A DNA stretch of 64,000 nt from Maledivibacter halophilus (GTDB lineage: Bacteria; Bacillota; Clostridia; Peptostreptococcales; Caminicellaceae), in assembly GCF_900167445.1 (NCBI RefSeq), contig NZ_FUZT01000009.1:105058-169057 (forward strand), read 5' to 3'. Both the position numbers and the translations under genes were made by a program. Shown here one piece after another: positions 43,900 to 53,937 of this stretch. Within the stretch, counting starts at the first letter, position 1. Each line of letters begins with the position of its first letter. A model generated the notes under the pieces. It had not been told where the DNA came from, made no database searches, and saw nothing but the letters and a program-made list of their open reading frames with translations.

Positions 43900-43914
43900 T
43901 GGCACATATGTTGC
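43900..43914 (+). promoter_or_regulatory. Sigma-54 promoter of the opine dehydrogenase/TRAP/eut operon
   Basis: TGGCACATATGTTGC gives TGGCAC-N5-TTGC, the full -24/-12 consensus with correct spacing. It lies 99 bases before the first ATG of the opine dehydrogenase gene, immediately downstream of the NtrC-type regulator operon. An enhancer site should lie in 43666-43890; I cannot pick it out. Confidence 0.85.
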
Positions 43915-44012
43915 TTAATTATTAGGATATAAGAAAACAAAATCAATAAGGAGGGAAAAAACAAATAGTTGTTTAAAAAATTAATCTAAGAGAAGGAAGA
44001 GGAGGAAAAATT

Positions 44013-45101
44013 ATGGAGGGTAATAGAAAAGTGGCTATTTTAGGAGGTGGACATGGAGCCCACGCCATGTCAGCAGATTTAACATCCCGTGGATTTTCAG
44101 TAAATCTCTATGAAATGCAAGAATTCAAAAGTAATATAGAAAAACTATTTGAAACCCAAACAATAGAGGCTGAGGGAATAGTTAAAGGAAAATTTAAGCT
44201 TAATATGGTTACATCAGATATTGGAAAGGCCATTGATGGAGTTAAGTATATACTCATTGTTACTCCCGCATTTGCCCATAAAAACTATGCACAGCTCCTT
44301 AAAGGAAAGGTGAAAAGGGATCAAATTATTGTTGTATATCCTGGAGCCTTTGCAAGTCTTTTGTTTAAAACCGTATTTGGAGAAGAAGAATGCCCAGTTA
44401 TAGCAGAAGCTAATAATTTGCCCTATGATGCAAGGATTTCTGCTCCATGTAAGATTTCAATATTTGGACGAAATAAAATAAATATAGCTTATTTACCAGC
44501 TGAAAAGGGAGTAGAATTAATCGATGATATGAGAAGTATTCATCCTTACGAGAGAGTTTATGAAGATGTATTAGAGGCAGGTTTAAGCATAGTAAATCCA
44601 GCTTTTCATGCAGGGCCATGTTTATTTAGTGTAAATTCCATTGAAAATTGGCCTAAAAGATCATTCTTCCTATATGAGCATGGAGTAACACCAGCATCGG
44701 TTAAGCTTAATGTTAAATTGGACAAGGAAAGAAAAAATATTGGAAGCAAGCTAGGATATAAATTGACTCCTATAGAGGATTTTAGTGGATTAAAGGAAGG
44801 ATATCAATGGCAGGATTTATATATGGGTATGCATGGAAATATATCCCTTACTCCTATTAGTGGTCCTCACGATATAAATAATAGATATTTTACAGAGGAT
44901 GCTCCCTATGGATTGGTTCCTTGGAGTTTTATTGCAAAGGCTGTAGGAGTTGAAACACCAATAATTGATTCAGTAATTAATATTTATAATATTATCCATG
45001 AAAGAAATTGGTGGGAAATAGGAAGAAATGCAGATGACTTAGGACTTTCAGGAATGACTTTAGAAGAAATAAAGGAATATGTTAAAACTGGGAAAAAATA
45101 A
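44013..45101 (+). CDS. Octopine/opine dehydrogenase-family protein
   Basis: NAD(P)-dependent enzymes of this family join an amino compound to a keto acid reductively, or reverse this. The 362-residue product has the Rossmann motif AILGGGHGAHAMSADLTSRGF (about 8-28) and the C-terminal octopine-dehydrogenase helical domain (about 195-350). Its catalytic region NPAFHAGPCLFSVNSIEN places the presumed proton-relay His at 199. It starts at ATG after GGAAGAGGAGG and is the first gene of the sigma-54 operon, 21 bases ahead of a TRAP receptor. In a catabolic operon, oxidative cleavage of an imported opine is the likelier direction. Confidence 0.8.
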   Translation: MEGNRKVAILGGGHGAHAMSADLTSRGFSVNLYEMQEFKSNIEKLFETQTIEAEGIVKGKFKLNMVTSDIGKAIDGVKYILIVTPAFAHKNYAQLLKGKVKRDQIIVVYPGAFASLLFKTVFGEEECPVIAEANNLPYDARISAPCKISIFGRNKINIAYLPAEKGVELIDDMRSIHPYERVYEDVLEAGLSIVNPAFHAGPCLFSVNSIENWPKRSFFLYEHGVTPASVKLNVKLDKERKNIGSKLGYKLTPIEDFSGLKEGYQWQDLYMGMHGNISLTPISGPHDINNRYFTEDAPYGLVPWSFIAKAVGVETPIIDSVINIYNIIHERNWWEIGRNADDLGLSGMTLEEIKEYVKTGKK

Positions 45102-45122
45102 TAATCAAAAGGAGGTCCCGTT

Positions 45123-46160
45123 TTGAAAAAATTAATAGCCATTTTATGTATATTCGTTATGATAATTTCCTTAATTGGATGCTCAGGCGGTGAAAAAGCA
45201 GCAAAGTCAGATGGAGGAGAAAATACTAAGGCAGAAAAGTTTAAGCTTCGTATAGCTTCCCATTATCCAGAGGAGCATATTGCTGTAAAAATATTAAAAA
45301 ATGTTAAAGAGAAAATTGAAACAGAGACAAATGGAAATATTGAAATCAGAATATATCCTGGGGGACAGCTTGGGGACTATACCCAGGTTTATGAGGAAGT
45401 AATGAGGGGAACTATTGATATGGCTCATATTGCTATTCCAAGTCAATATGATGAAAAGATTGAAATGAATTTTATTCCTTATTTAATAGAGGATTATGAG
45501 CAGCTGGAAAAGGTTTTCGCTCCAGGATCCTATTTTTATAATAAATATGAAGAAATCCACAAAAATCAAGGAGTTCAACTTTTAGGAATATATGCAGAAG
45601 GCTTTATAGGTTTTGGAACCAAGGATTTACCTAAGGACTTAGCTGATCCATTAGTTAAAAAGGATGCTCTTATTCGTGTGCCTCCTATTGATGTATACAA
45701 ACTAGTTACTGAGGATATGGGATATAGAACTACAACTATTCCCTATGCAGATCTTTACAGTGCTCTACAAACTGGTGTAGCCGATGGATGGATTGGAGGA
45801 ACACCATTACTTAACTATTTACAGTTTAGGGATGCTATTAATTATTTTATTCCATACAATGTGTTTATGGAAAATACAGGATATTTTATCAATGAAGAAT
45901 TATTAAATTCAATGCCGGAAGAATATCAAAAATTAATTAAAGATACATTTATGGAAGAAGCTAAAAACAGCTATAAACTGGCAAAGAAAAATGATGAAGA
46001 AGCAATGGCGAAATTAAAGGAATATGGCGTTGAAATTGTTGAAATGAGTAATGAAGAAAGAAAGTCTATTGCCAAACATGTTCGAGAAACAACCTGGCCT
46101 AAGCTTCAAAAAAAATTCGGCGAAGAAATTATGGAGGGACTATTAGGGGATATCCAATAA
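45123..46160 (+). CDS. dctP: TRAP transporter substrate-binding lipoprotein (DctP)
   Basis: The 345-residue product starts at TTG after AAGGAGGTCC. It has a signal peptide with lipobox SLIGC (Cys about 21) and the DctP fold, with RIASHYPEEHIAVKILKNVKEKIETETNGNIEIRIYPGGQLGD. It captures the substrate outside the cell. TRAP receptors mostly bind small carboxylates, including amino or hydroxy acids, through a salt bridge. The region ALQTGVADGWIGGTPLLNYLQF corresponds to the usual binding strand. The Na+-driven partner subunits follow. Confidence 0.9.
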   Translation: MKKLIAILCIFVMIISLIGCSGGEKAAKSDGGENTKAEKFKLRIASHYPEEHIAVKILKNVKEKIETETNGNIEIRIYPGGQLGDYTQVYEEVMRGTIDMAHIAIPSQYDEKIEMNFIPYLIEDYEQLEKVFAPGSYFYNKYEEIHKNQGVQLLGIYAEGFIGFGTKDLPKDLADPLVKKDALIRVPPIDVYKLVTEDMGYRTTTIPYADLYSALQTGVADGWIGGTPLLNYLQFRDAINYFIPYNVFMENTGYFINEELLNSMPEEYQKLIKDTFMEEAKNSYKLAKKNDEEAMAKLKEYGVEIVEMSNEERKSIAKHVRETTWPKLQKKFGEEIMEGLLGDIQ

Positions 46161-46220
46161 TTTCATTAAATAAAATATTTTAGATTTGAAACAATCAGCT
46201 AAATTAGATCAATGATAAAG

Positions 46221-46275
46221 TTGAAAATGAGTTATGTAAATGATTTAAAAATAATGTGCATAGCTCATTTTTCAA
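46221..46275 (+). terminator. Intercistronic hairpin between dctP and dctQ
   Basis: TTGAAAATGAGTTATGTA (46221-46238) pairs with TGCATAGCTCATTTTTCAA (46257-46275), with G-U pairs and one bulge. No long U-tract follows, so it more likely protects the dctP mRNA, raising receptor levels relative to the membrane subunits, than stops transcription. Confidence 0.55.
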
Positions 46276-46300
46276 ATTATAAAGAAAGGAATGAATTATT

Positions 46301-46810
46301 TTGAAGGAGAAAAAAAGCATTACAGATTCTTCTTTGTGGAAGGGACTGCTTCTTTTACAAAGATGGATTTTGACTATAACTAGTATTCTAGCGGTTTTAA
46401 TTATTGTTACAAGTGTTGTAATGCGCTATGTCTTTAAATCGGATTTATTTGGTATTGAGGAAATTCTTATTATAGTTGCTTTTTGGCTTTATTTTATTGG
46501 TGGGGTCCATGGAAGCTATGAAAGGAGTCATATAAAGGCGGATTTGCTTTCAATTTATATAAAAAATGAAAGGGCAAAATTAATTTTATCCTTTGTAGAA
46601 ACCTTTATTACTTGCATTGTAGCTATTGTATTATCTTTTTGGGGATATAAATATTTTATTTGGGGGATAGAAATGGGTGCAAAATCTCCAGGCTGGAAGA
46701 TACCTTTAGTAATATCTCAAAGTCCAATATTTTTTGGTTTTGTTCTTATGACTTTTTATTTCATTTATCATTTAATAATAGATTTTAAAAAAATGAAGGG
46801 TGAAATATAA
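46301..46810 (+). CDS. dctQ: TRAP transporter small permease (DctQ)
   Basis: The 169-residue product has four predicted membrane helices with the family pattern: RWILTITSILAVLIIVTSVVMRYVF, then GIEEILIIVAFWLYFIGGVHGSYERSHIKADLL. It supports the large permease. It starts at TTG after AAAGAAAGG. It lies 140 bases after dctP and 29 before dctM. Confidence 0.9.
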   Translation: MKEKKSITDSSLWKGLLLLQRWILTITSILAVLIIVTSVVMRYVFKSDLFGIEEILIIVAFWLYFIGGVHGSYERSHIKADLLSIYIKNERAKLILSFVETFITCIVAIVLSFWGYKYFIWGIEMGAKSPGWKIPLVISQSPIFFGFVLMTFYFIYHLIIDFKKMKGEI

Positions 46811-46839
46811 ATTATTGATAATGTTTAGGAGGAAAATTT

Positions 46840-48144
46840 ATGGAAATTCTAATTTCTGTTTTAATATTACTTATAGCATTGATTTTAGGGGTGCCAGTTC
46901 CCTTTAGCTTTGGAGCTTCAGTAATATGGCTGACTTACTCATTGGGATATAGTCCCGACTTTTTATTACCTATAGGATATAGTAAGCTTGGATCCGTTGT
47001 ACTATTGGCTATTCCCTTGTTTATTATGGCTGGAGGAATTATGGAGAAGGGCAAAATTGGCGGGGCCCTTGTTGATTTAGTTAATAAATTTGTTGGAAGG
47101 ATTAAGGGAAGCTTAGCCTTTGTTACAATTATTTCCAGTGCCATATTTGGATCAATTTCAGGAAGTGCTTCAGCGACATTATCCTGCATAGGGTCTATTA
47201 TGTATCCTAAGCTGAGGGAATACAAATATCCCAAGGGAATTTCAGCGGCATTTATTGCAAATGCATCACCCCTTGGGCTTTTAATTCCCCCCAGTTCTGC
47301 ACAAATATTATATGCTTGGTCAGGTAATCAATCGGTGCTTGCTTGTTTTTTATCAACAATTATTCCTGGGATTATTTTGACAACTCTTTTATGTTTAGTT
47401 AATTATTTTATGCTTAAAGGCAATAAGGATATGGAGACTCAACGGGAAATGACGAAAAGTGAGTGGGCAAAGGATTTAGGAGTAAAGACTAAAAGAGCAG
47501 TTCCTGCATTATTTATGCCCTTTATTATACTAGGAGGAATTTATGGTGGTTTTATGACTCCTACAGAATCTGCAGCCGTAGCAGTACTTTATGCTATTCC
47601 TGTAGGAATGTTTATTTACAAGGGATTGGATGTGAAAAGTTTAAAGTCAACCTTTGTAGAAACGGCTACAACTACTGGTGTGGTAATGGTTATGTTTTAT
47701 GTTGTAATGATGTTAAGTCGACTATATGTAATGGAAGATTTACCGGGAACAATAATGAATATACTTACTTCAGTTTCTTCAAATAAATACATCATATTAA
47801 TAATGATAAATTTATTTATGGTGATAATAGGAATGCTTATGGATGATGTAAGTGGAATTTTATTAAGCACACCTATACTTTTACCAATAGTGACAAAGCT
47901 AGGGGTAAGCCCTATTCAATTTGCAGCAATTTTGGGAGTCAACCTAGGTATGGGGAATATAACACCTCCAACGGCGCCACTTCTTTATCTTGGAGCTAGG
48001 GTAGGAAAGGCTAGAGTCAATGAAATGTTAAAGCCAACTTTAATAATGATATTATTTGCTTGGATTCCAACCTTACTTCTTACAACCTATGTACCACAAA
48101 TTTCATTGTTTTTACCTAGATTGATATTGGGGAATAATTTTTAG
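46840..48144 (+). CDS. dctM: TRAP transporter large permease (DctM)
   Basis: The 434-residue, about 12-helix permease carries out Na+-coupled uptake. Signatures are [88 protein letters not shown], and the late [17 protein letters not shown]. With DctP and DctQ it forms a complete TRAP importer. No ethanolamine permease (EutH) is present nearby, so this is the only importer in the operon. Confidence 0.92.
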   Translation: MEILISVLILLIALILGVPVPFSFGASVIWLTYSLGYSPDFLLPIGYSKLGSVVLLAIPLFIMAGGIMEKGKIGGALVDLVNKFVGRIKGSLAFVTIISSAIFGSISGSASATLSCIGSIMYPKLREYKYPKGISAAFIANASPLGLLIPPSSAQILYAWSGNQSVLACFLSTIIPGIILTTLLCLVNYFMLKGNKDMETQREMTKSEWAKDLGVKTKRAVPALFMPFIILGGIYGGFMTPTESAAVAVLYAIPVGMFIYKGLDVKSLKSTFVETATTTGVVMVMFYVVMMLSRLYVMEDLPGTIMNILTSVSSNKYIILIMINLFMVIIGMLMDDVSGILLSTPILLPIVTKLGVSPIQFAAILGVNLGMGNITPPTAPLLYLGARVGKARVNEMLKPTLIMILFAWIPTLLLTTYVPQISLFLPRLILGNNF

Positions 48145-48179
48145 AAAAATATAAATCCAGTAGATTAGAAGGAGAAAAT

Positions 48180-48530
48180 ATGATAAAGGAAGACAAACAA
48201 AGAATGATTCAAGAATATGTTCCTGGTAAGCAGGTTACTCTAGCCCATTTAATAGCGAATCCCCAGCCCAATATTTATAAGAAGCTTGGATTAGGTGATG
48301 ATAAAAATGATGCAATAGGCATACTTACCATAACACCAAGTGAAGGTGCAATAATAGCAGCCGATGTTGCTACAAAGGCTGCTGTTGTAGAAATAGGGTT
48401 TTTAGATAGATTTAGCGGGTCCTTAGTAATAGTGGGAGATGTGTCTAGTGTAGAATCAGCTTTAAATGAGGTCTTAGAGGTGCTTACGAAAATATTATCC
48501 TTTACTCCAACTAAAATAACAAGATCCTAG
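48180..48530 (+). CDS. eutS: Ethanolamine microcompartment shell protein EutS
   Basis: The 116-residue BMC-domain hexamer is a circularly permuted type that bends shell sheets. It opens with [20 protein letters not shown] and ends [32 protein letters not shown], matching EutS along its length. It starts at ATG after AGAAGGAG, 35 bases past dctM, which links the transporter and microcompartment parts. Confidence 0.93.
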   Translation: MIKEDKQRMIQEYVPGKQVTLAHLIANPQPNIYKKLGLGDDKNDAIGILTITPSEGAIIAADVATKAAVVEIGFLDRFSGSLVIVGDVSSVESALNEVLEVLTKILSFTPTKITRS

Positions 48531-48544
48531 AAGGGATAGATAAT

Positions 48545-49006
48545 ATGAGGAAAATTATATTAATAGGTCCTACTGGAAGTGGTAAAACCACATTTACCCA
48601 AGGAATAAATAATAAAAAAAGAAAATATAAAAAGACCCAGTCAATAGAAAGAGACAAAGAAATTATAGATACTCCGGGGGAGTATATAGAAAATAGAAGG
48701 TTTTACAATGCTTTAATAACAACTTCCTTTGATTGTGAAATAATTGGATTGGTTCAAGATTGTACTAGGGATGAATGTCTATTTCCTCCAAGCTTTGCTG
48801 CTATCTTCAATAAACCGGTAATAGGAATTGTAACTAAGGTAGATAGTGAAGAAAAAAACTTAGCTTATGCTGAAGAATGTTTACTTGATGCAGGAGCAGA
48901 GAAGATTTTCAAGGTCAGTTCTTTAGATGGAACTGGTATGGATGAAATAAAAAAATTTTTAGATATTGATTCTTTTACTGCAGAAAAAGGGGAGCTTCAA
49001 AGATGA
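48545..49006 (+). CDS. eutP: EutP/PduV-family small GTPase-like protein
   Basis: The 153-residue P-loop protein has [12 protein letters not shown] at the N-terminus, [17 protein letters not shown] and [13 protein letters not shown]. Members are linked to microcompartment distribution or, in some species, acetate kinase-like activity. It starts at ATG after AAGGGAT, 14 bases past eutS, and overlaps eutA. Confidence 0.88.
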   Translation: MRKIILIGPTGSGKTTFTQGINNKKRKYKKTQSIERDKEIIDTPGEYIENRRFYNALITTSFDCEIIGLVQDCTRDECLFPPSFAAIFNKPVIGIVTKVDSEEKNLAYAEECLLDAGAEKIFKVSSLDGTGMDEIKKFLDIDSFTAEKGELQR

Positions 49007-50436
49007 GGGAGTATATCTTAAGTGTGGGAATAGATATTGGAACTTCTACAACACAATTGGTTTTTAGTAGAATAGCCATTGAAAACACAGCCTCAATAAG
49101 TTCAGTACCAAGTATAAGGGTTGTGGAAAAAAAAGTTATATATAAAAGTGATATATATTTAACTCCACTTATTTCTAGGGATGTAATAAATGGAAAGAAT
49201 ATTAGAAAAATCATAGAAGGAGAATATAAAAAAGCTAATATAAAGCCCCCTGAGGTCGGTACTGGAGCAGTGATAATAACCGGTGAAGCCGCAAGAAAGG
49301 ATAATGCAGATGAAATATTAAACACTTTAAGTGGATTGGCTGGAGAGTTTGTAGTTGCAACGGCAGGTCCTGATTTAGAGGGTATTATAGCAGGAAAAGG
49401 AGCCGGAGCCCATTTAATATCTAAGGAGAGGGGCTGTATAGCTGCAAATATTGACATTGGAGGAGGCACAACCAATATAGCTGTGTTTAAGAATGGAGAA
49501 GTAATAGATACCTCTTGTTTGGACATAGGAGGAAGGCTTATAAGATTTAGAAAAGCCATATTGGAGGCAGCCTATGTATCTTCTAAACTTGAAAAGTTAG
49601 CTAATACAATAGGGATAGATATTTTTGAAGGTAGAAAACTTAATGTAGATGAAATTCAAAGAATTGTCTTTAGAATGGCAGAAATTTTAGAGGAAGTAAT
49701 AGGAATAAAGGAAAAATCCCAGGAATTGGAATTTATGATAATGGATAAGGACCTTAAAAGAAATTATGAAATAGATTATATTTCCTTTTCCGGTGGTGTT
49801 GCAGATTTTATATATGAATCTAATATAAGGGATAAATTCAAGTATCAAGATATAGGAATAGTACTTGGGGAGGCAATAGGGCAGTCTAAGTTAATTAAGG
49901 AGAAAAAATTAATAAAAGCAGCGGAAACCATAAGGGCAACAGTGGTTGGAGCAGGCTCCCATACAACCGATGTTAGCGGAAGTACAATAACCTTTACAGA
50001 AGATATTTTACCCCTTAAAAATGTGCCAATATTAAAGATTACTAAAGAGGAGGAAAAGCTTCCTTCAAAGGAGCTTATTGAATTAATAAAAAATAGAATA
50101 GGGTATTTCAGCTTAAAAAAAGATAAACAGCTGGTTGGAATTGCCTTAAGTGGACAAAGTAATTACAGCTTTAAGGAAATTCAAAGTCTTTCTAAAACTA
50201 TTATAGAGGGGATGGAGAAAATAATAGCTTTAAATCTTCCTTTGATAGTAATAGTAGAGAAGGATATAGCTAAGGTATTAGGACAAAGTATAAAGGCCCA
50301 GTTGAAATTTGACAAGGGTTTGATTTGTATAGATTCAGTTAAGGTTGAAAATGGAGACTATATTGATATAGGTAAATCCTTAGCTGGAGGAAAGGTAGTT
50401 CCAGTAATAGTTAAGACTCTATTGTTTAGCTATTAA
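49003..50436 (+). CDS. eutA: Ethanolamine ammonia-lyase reactivating factor EutA
   Basis: The 477-residue Hsp70/actin-like ATPase releases damaged cobalamin from the lyase. The N-terminal phosphate loop reads [16 protein letters not shown], the second [15 protein letters not shown], and the adenosine-binding part includes [14 protein letters not shown]. The length matches E. coli EutA (467). It overlaps eutP by four bases (ATGA). Confidence 0.92.
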   Translation: MREYILSVGIDIGTSTTQLVFSRIAIENTASISSVPSIRVVEKKVIYKSDIYLTPLISRDVINGKNIRKIIEGEYKKANIKPPEVGTGAVIITGEAARKDNADEILNTLSGLAGEFVVATAGPDLEGIIAGKGAGAHLISKERGCIAANIDIGGGTTNIAVFKNGEVIDTSCLDIGGRLIRFRKAILEAAYVSSKLEKLANTIGIDIFEGRKLNVDEIQRIVFRMAEILEEVIGIKEKSQELEFMIMDKDLKRNYEIDYISFSGGVADFIYESNIRDKFKYQDIGIVLGEAIGQSKLIKEKKLIKAAETIRATVVGAGSHTTDVSGSTITFTEDILPLKNVPILKITKEEEKLPSKELIELIKNRIGYFSLKKDKQLVGIALSGQSNYSFKEIQSLSKTIIEGMEKIIALNLPLIVIVEKDIAKVLGQSIKAQLKFDKGLICIDSVKVENGDYIDIGKSLAGGKVVPVIVKTLLFSY

Positions 50437-50485
50437 TTAAAATAATTACATTAATAAATTCCACTAGATTGAAGGAGAGAAAAGA

Positions 50486-51850
50486 ATGGGACTCAAAACA
50501 AGGCTTTTTGGAACCATCTATACCTTTAAAGATATAAAGGAAGTATTGGCAAAGGCCAATGAAGAAAAATCTGGAGATAAGCTGGCAAAGGTTGGGGCAA
50601 AGTCAGTAACTGAAAGAATAGCTGCAAAGGAAGTGTTAAGTAATTTGACATTAAGTGAACTTAGAAATAACCCGGTAATTCCCTATGAAGAAGATGAGGT
50701 AACAAGAATAATACAGGACGGAGTAAATGAAAAAATCTATAATGAAATAAAAAATTGGAGGGTTTCAGAGCTTAGGGAATGGATACTCAGCTATGATACA
50801 AATGAAGCAGATATAAAAAGAATAGGCCGAGGGCTTACAAGTGAAATGGTAGCTGCAGTAACAAAGCTTATGTCAAATTTGGATCTTATTTATGGAGCTA
50901 AAAAAATAAATGTAACAGCCCATTGTAATACAACTATTGGTAAGCCTAAAACCTTGTCCTTTAGACTTCAGCCAAATCATCCAAGGGATGATCTGGATGG
51001 AATTATGATATCCCTTATGGAAGGTTTAAGTTATGGAGTTGGAGATGCCGTTATAGGCCTGAATCCTGTAAATGATACTGTGGACAGTGTCTATAATGTC
51101 TTAAATATGTTTGAGGAATTTAAAAGAAAATGGGAAATTCCTACACAAAATTGTGTTTTAGGCCATATTACTACCCAGATTGAAGCAGTAAAAAAGGGTG
51201 CTCCTGCCGATATGATATTTCAAAGTATAGCTGGAACAGAAAAGGGAAATACAGCCTTTGGTGTTACCGCCCAATTAATTGAAGAAGCCCAGGAATTAAT
51301 GCTTAGACAGGGCATGGGTACTGGGCCCAATCTTATGTATTTTGAAACAGGACAAGGTTCGGAATTGTCATCTCAGGCTCATCATGGAATTGACCAGGTT
51401 ACACTTGAGGCCAGATGCTATGGCTTTGCTAAAAAATTCAATCCATTTTTAGTGAATACAGTAGTTGGATTCATTGGACCAGAATACTTATATGATGGGA
51501 AGCAGGTTATAAGGGCCGGTCTTGAGGATCATTTCATGGGTAAGCTTACGGGAATCCCCATGGGAGTAGATGTTTGCTATACAAACCATATGAAGACAGA
51601 TCAAAATGATATTGAAAACCTGGCAGTTTTATTGGCAGGGGCTGGATGCAATTACGTCATTGGTATACCTGCTGGAGATGATATAATGCTTAACTATCAA
51701 TCCTTAGGCTATCATGAAGCACCGGCCTTAAGGGAATTGCTTGGATTAAAGCCAATTAAAGAATTTGAAGAGTGGCTTGAAAAAATGGGGGTTTATGAAA
51801 ATGGAAGATTAACTAAAAGGGCTGGAGATGCTTCAATATTTATTAGATAG
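50486..51850 (+). CDS. eutB: Ethanolamine ammonia-lyase large subunit
   Basis: Adenosylcobalamin-dependent conversion of ethanolamine to acetaldehyde and ammonia. The 454-residue TIM barrel aligns without gaps to E. coli EutB over long stretches. The substrate-binding residues known there are all conserved at the same numbers: Arg160 and Gln162 (FRLQPN), Asn193 (GLNPVND), Glu287 (YFETGQGS) and Asp362 (MGVDVCYTNH). So ethanolamine, not another amine, is the expected substrate. It starts at ATG after GAAGGAGAG. Confidence 0.97.
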   Translation: MGLKTRLFGTIYTFKDIKEVLAKANEEKSGDKLAKVGAKSVTERIAAKEVLSNLTLSELRNNPVIPYEEDEVTRIIQDGVNEKIYNEIKNWRVSELREWILSYDTNEADIKRIGRGLTSEMVAAVTKLMSNLDLIYGAKKINVTAHCNTTIGKPKTLSFRLQPNHPRDDLDGIMISLMEGLSYGVGDAVIGLNPVNDTVDSVYNVLNMFEEFKRKWEIPTQNCVLGHITTQIEAVKKGAPADMIFQSIAGTEKGNTAFGVTAQLIEEAQELMLRQGMGTGPNLMYFETGQGSELSSQAHHGIDQVTLEARCYGFAKKFNPFLVNTVVGFIGPEYLYDGKQVIRAGLEDHFMGKLTGIPMGVDVCYTNHMKTDQNDIENLAVLLAGAGCNYVIGIPAGDDIMLNYQSLGYHEAPALRELLGLKPIKEFEEWLEKMGVYENGRLTKRAGDASIFIR

Positions 51851-51888
51851 ATTAAAGGAGAAAATATTAATTTTATGGAGGTGAGAAT

Positions 51889-52731
51889 TTGATTTCCCAA
51901 GGGGATTTAAAAAATATTATAAAAAAAATTGTTCTTGAGATGACCAGTGAAGAAAGGGAATTTTATATTCCCAATATTCCTGATTTAACAAGTATTGATA
52001 TAAAAAAAGAGCTTCTAGTTCCAAATCCTAAAAAGAAGGATGCCTATTTTAAATTTAAGGAAGCCACTTCCGCAAGGGTTGGGGTATGGAGAACTGGAGC
52101 AAGATATAAAACTGAGACATTATTAAGGTTTAGAGCAGATCATGCAGTTGCTCAGAATGCTGTTTTCACCTATGTGTCAGAAGAATTTTTAAAAGAAATG
52201 AATTTGTTTTCAGTAACAACCATGTGTCGTGATAAGGATGAGTTTTTAACCAGACCGGATTTAGGCAGAAAATTTGATAAGGAAAATGAAAAAATTATAC
52301 TTAAAAACTGTAAAAGGAAACCGAGGGTTCAAGTTTATATATCCGATGGACTAAGCTCAACTGCTATTGAAGCCAATGCGAAGGATACCTTTGAGGCTCT
52401 AGTTCAAGGACTCAAGGGCTATGGAATAGAAATAGGCACTCCCTTTTTTGTTAAACATGGTAGGGTGCCAGCTATGGATATGATTTCGCAGCTCCTTGAT
52501 GCCGAAGTAACCGTTGTATTAATAGGAGAAAGGCCAGGACTTGCCACTGCCGGAAGTATGAGCTGCTATATGGCATATAGGGCAAAGCCTAAAATGGCAG
52601 AATCCAATAGAAGGGTTGTTTCCAATATTCATGATGGTGGGACTTTAGCCGTAGAAGCTGGGGCATATATAGCAGACATTATCAAAAGGATATTAGAGGA
52701 AAAAACAAGTGGATTAGACCTTAAATTATAA
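51889..52731 (+). CDS. eutC: Ethanolamine ammonia-lyase small subunit
   Basis: The 280-residue cobalamin-binding partner of EutB has ARVGVWRTGARYKTETLLRFRADHAVAQNAVF, YISDGLSSTAIEANA and IGERPGLATAGSMSCYMAYRAKP, all typical of EutC. The first 20 residues (ISQGDLKNIIKKIVLEM) form an amphipathic helix, the encapsulation-peptide pattern that sends EutBC into the microcompartment. It starts at TTG after ATGGAGGTG. Confidence 0.95.
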   Translation: MISQGDLKNIIKKIVLEMTSEEREFYIPNIPDLTSIDIKKELLVPNPKKKDAYFKFKEATSARVGVWRTGARYKTETLLRFRADHAVAQNAVFTYVSEEFLKEMNLFSVTTMCRDKDEFLTRPDLGRKFDKENEKIILKNCKRKPRVQVYISDGLSSTAIEANAKDTFEALVQGLKGYGIEIGTPFFVKHGRVPAMDMISQLLDAEVTVVLIGERPGLATAGSMSCYMAYRAKPKMAESNRRVVSNIHDGGTLAVEAGAYIADIIKRILEEKTSGLDLKL

Positions 52732-52748
52732 AAAGTGGAGGTTTAACT

Positions 52749-53402
52749 ATGAGAGATGATCCATTACCTAATAAGGTACTAAGTGTGAAATTAATACCCA
52801 ATGTAGCTCAGGATATGGCTGAGAAATTAAATCTTGGGACTGGTCATAGAAGTATAGGGATGATTACTACAGATTGTGATGATGTTGGATATACTGCCCT
52901 TGATGAAGCCACTAAAAAGGCCTATGTAAAGGTCATATATGCAAAATCATTGTATGCTGGAGCAGCTAATGCAAATACAAAGCTGGCAGGAGAGTTTATA
53001 GGTATATTGTCGGGGCCAGATCCAGCAGCTGTTAAAAGCGGTTTGAATGCGGCAGTAGAATTTATAGAAAATGGAGGATGCTTTTATAGTGCCAATGATG
53101 ATGATTCAATAGTGTACTATTCCCACTGCATATCAAGGACTGGATCATATCTATCCCAGATGGCAGGAATAAATGAAGGTAAGGCTTTAGCTTATCTCAT
53201 TGCACCTCCAATAGAAGCAATTTATGGATTAGATGCTGCATTAAAAACTGCCGATGTTAAAGTTGCGAAGTTTTTTGGTCCCCCTACAGAAACGAATTTT
53301 GGTGGAGGTCTTCTTTCAGGAAGCCAATCAGCATGTAAAGCTGCTTGTGAAGCCTTCTCTAAAGCTGTAAAATTTGTAGCAGATAATCCAAAGAAGTATT
53401 AA
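52749..53402 (+). CDS. eutL: Microcompartment shell protein EutL
   Basis: The 217-residue tandem-BMC protein forms trimers with a gated pore. It matches EutL closely: GMITTDCDDVGYTALDEATKKAYVKVIYAKSLYAGAANANT, NDDDSIVYYSHCISRTGSYLS, GIDAALK-like GLDAALKTADVKV and LLSGSQSACKAACEAF. It starts at ATG after GTGGAGG, 17 bases past eutC. Confidence 0.95.
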   Translation: MRDDPLPNKVLSVKLIPNVAQDMAEKLNLGTGHRSIGMITTDCDDVGYTALDEATKKAYVKVIYAKSLYAGAANANTKLAGEFIGILSGPDPAAVKSGLNAAVEFIENGGCFYSANDDDSIVYYSHCISRTGSYLSQMAGINEGKALAYLIAPPIEAIYGLDAALKTADVKVAKFFGPPTETNFGGGLLSGSQSACKAACEAFSKAVKFVADNPKKY

Positions 53403-53415
53403 GAGGATGAAGAAT

Positions 53416-53934
53416 ATGACTAATAAAGCCCTAGGGCTAATAGAGACCTATGGATATGTTCTAGCGTTAGAAGCTGCTGATGTATGTCTTAAAGCAGCTG
53501 ATGTAAAAATAATTGGATTGGAGCTAGTAGGGGGAGGATTTGTAACTTTAAAGATTTGCGGAGAGGTAAGCTCTGTAAAGGTATCTGTAGATATCGGGGC
53601 AGCTGCAGTGAATAGAATGGGAAGGGTAGTATCAGTAGATGTTATATCTAAAACAGCCATAGGCCTAGAAAAAATAATATATTCCAATGAAAAAAGAGAA
53701 AGAAGCAATAAAAATGATCTTGAAAAAATAGTAGAGAAAAAAGGAATTAATTTTGAGGATATTATTATATCAAGTGAAAATTGTAATAAATTAAACAAGT
53801 TCAAGGTTGTGGAGCTTAGGAAAATAGCTAGACAAATAGATGATTTTCAAATGGACAAAAAGAAAATAAAATTTGCCAAGAAAATAGAACTTATAAAAGC
53901 AATAAAAAATTATTTAAAAGGCCAGGAGGGGTAG
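53416..53934 (+). CDS. EutK-like BMC shell protein with a SAP/Rho-N-like C-terminal domain
   Basis: The 172-residue protein has a normal BMC domain (about 1-85: ALGLIETYGYVLALEAADVCLKAADV, GGGFVTLKICGEVSSVKVSVDIGAAA). A Lys/Glu-rich linker and a separate small domain follow (about 130-170: FKVVELRKIARQID, then KIKFAKKIELIKAIKNYL). That domain has the two-helix pattern of SAP or Rho N-terminal domains, which bind nucleic acid. It takes the place of EutK, whose C-terminus is also a helical nucleic-acid-type domain. I use the ATG at 53416 after GAGG; the ATG at 53407 is too close to that site. Confidence 0.75.
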   Translation: MTNKALGLIETYGYVLALEAADVCLKAADVKIIGLELVGGGFVTLKICGEVSSVKVSVDIGAAAVNRMGRVVSVDVISKTAIGLEKIIYSNEKRERSNKNDLEKIVEKKGINFEDIIISSENCNKLNKFKVVELRKIARQIDDFQMDKKKIKFAKKIELIKAIKNYLKGQEG

Positions 53935-53937
53935 ATA

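Noticed and set aside
44013..45101. Reading the first gene as a ketopantoate reductase or glycerol-3-phosphate dehydrogenase
   Set aside because: The N-terminal fold is shared, but NPAFHAG followed by SVNSIEN and the C-terminal region fit the octopine dehydrogenase family better.
50486..52731. EutBC acting on a different amine
   Set aside because: All five known ethanolamine-contacting residues in EutB are conserved at the same positions.
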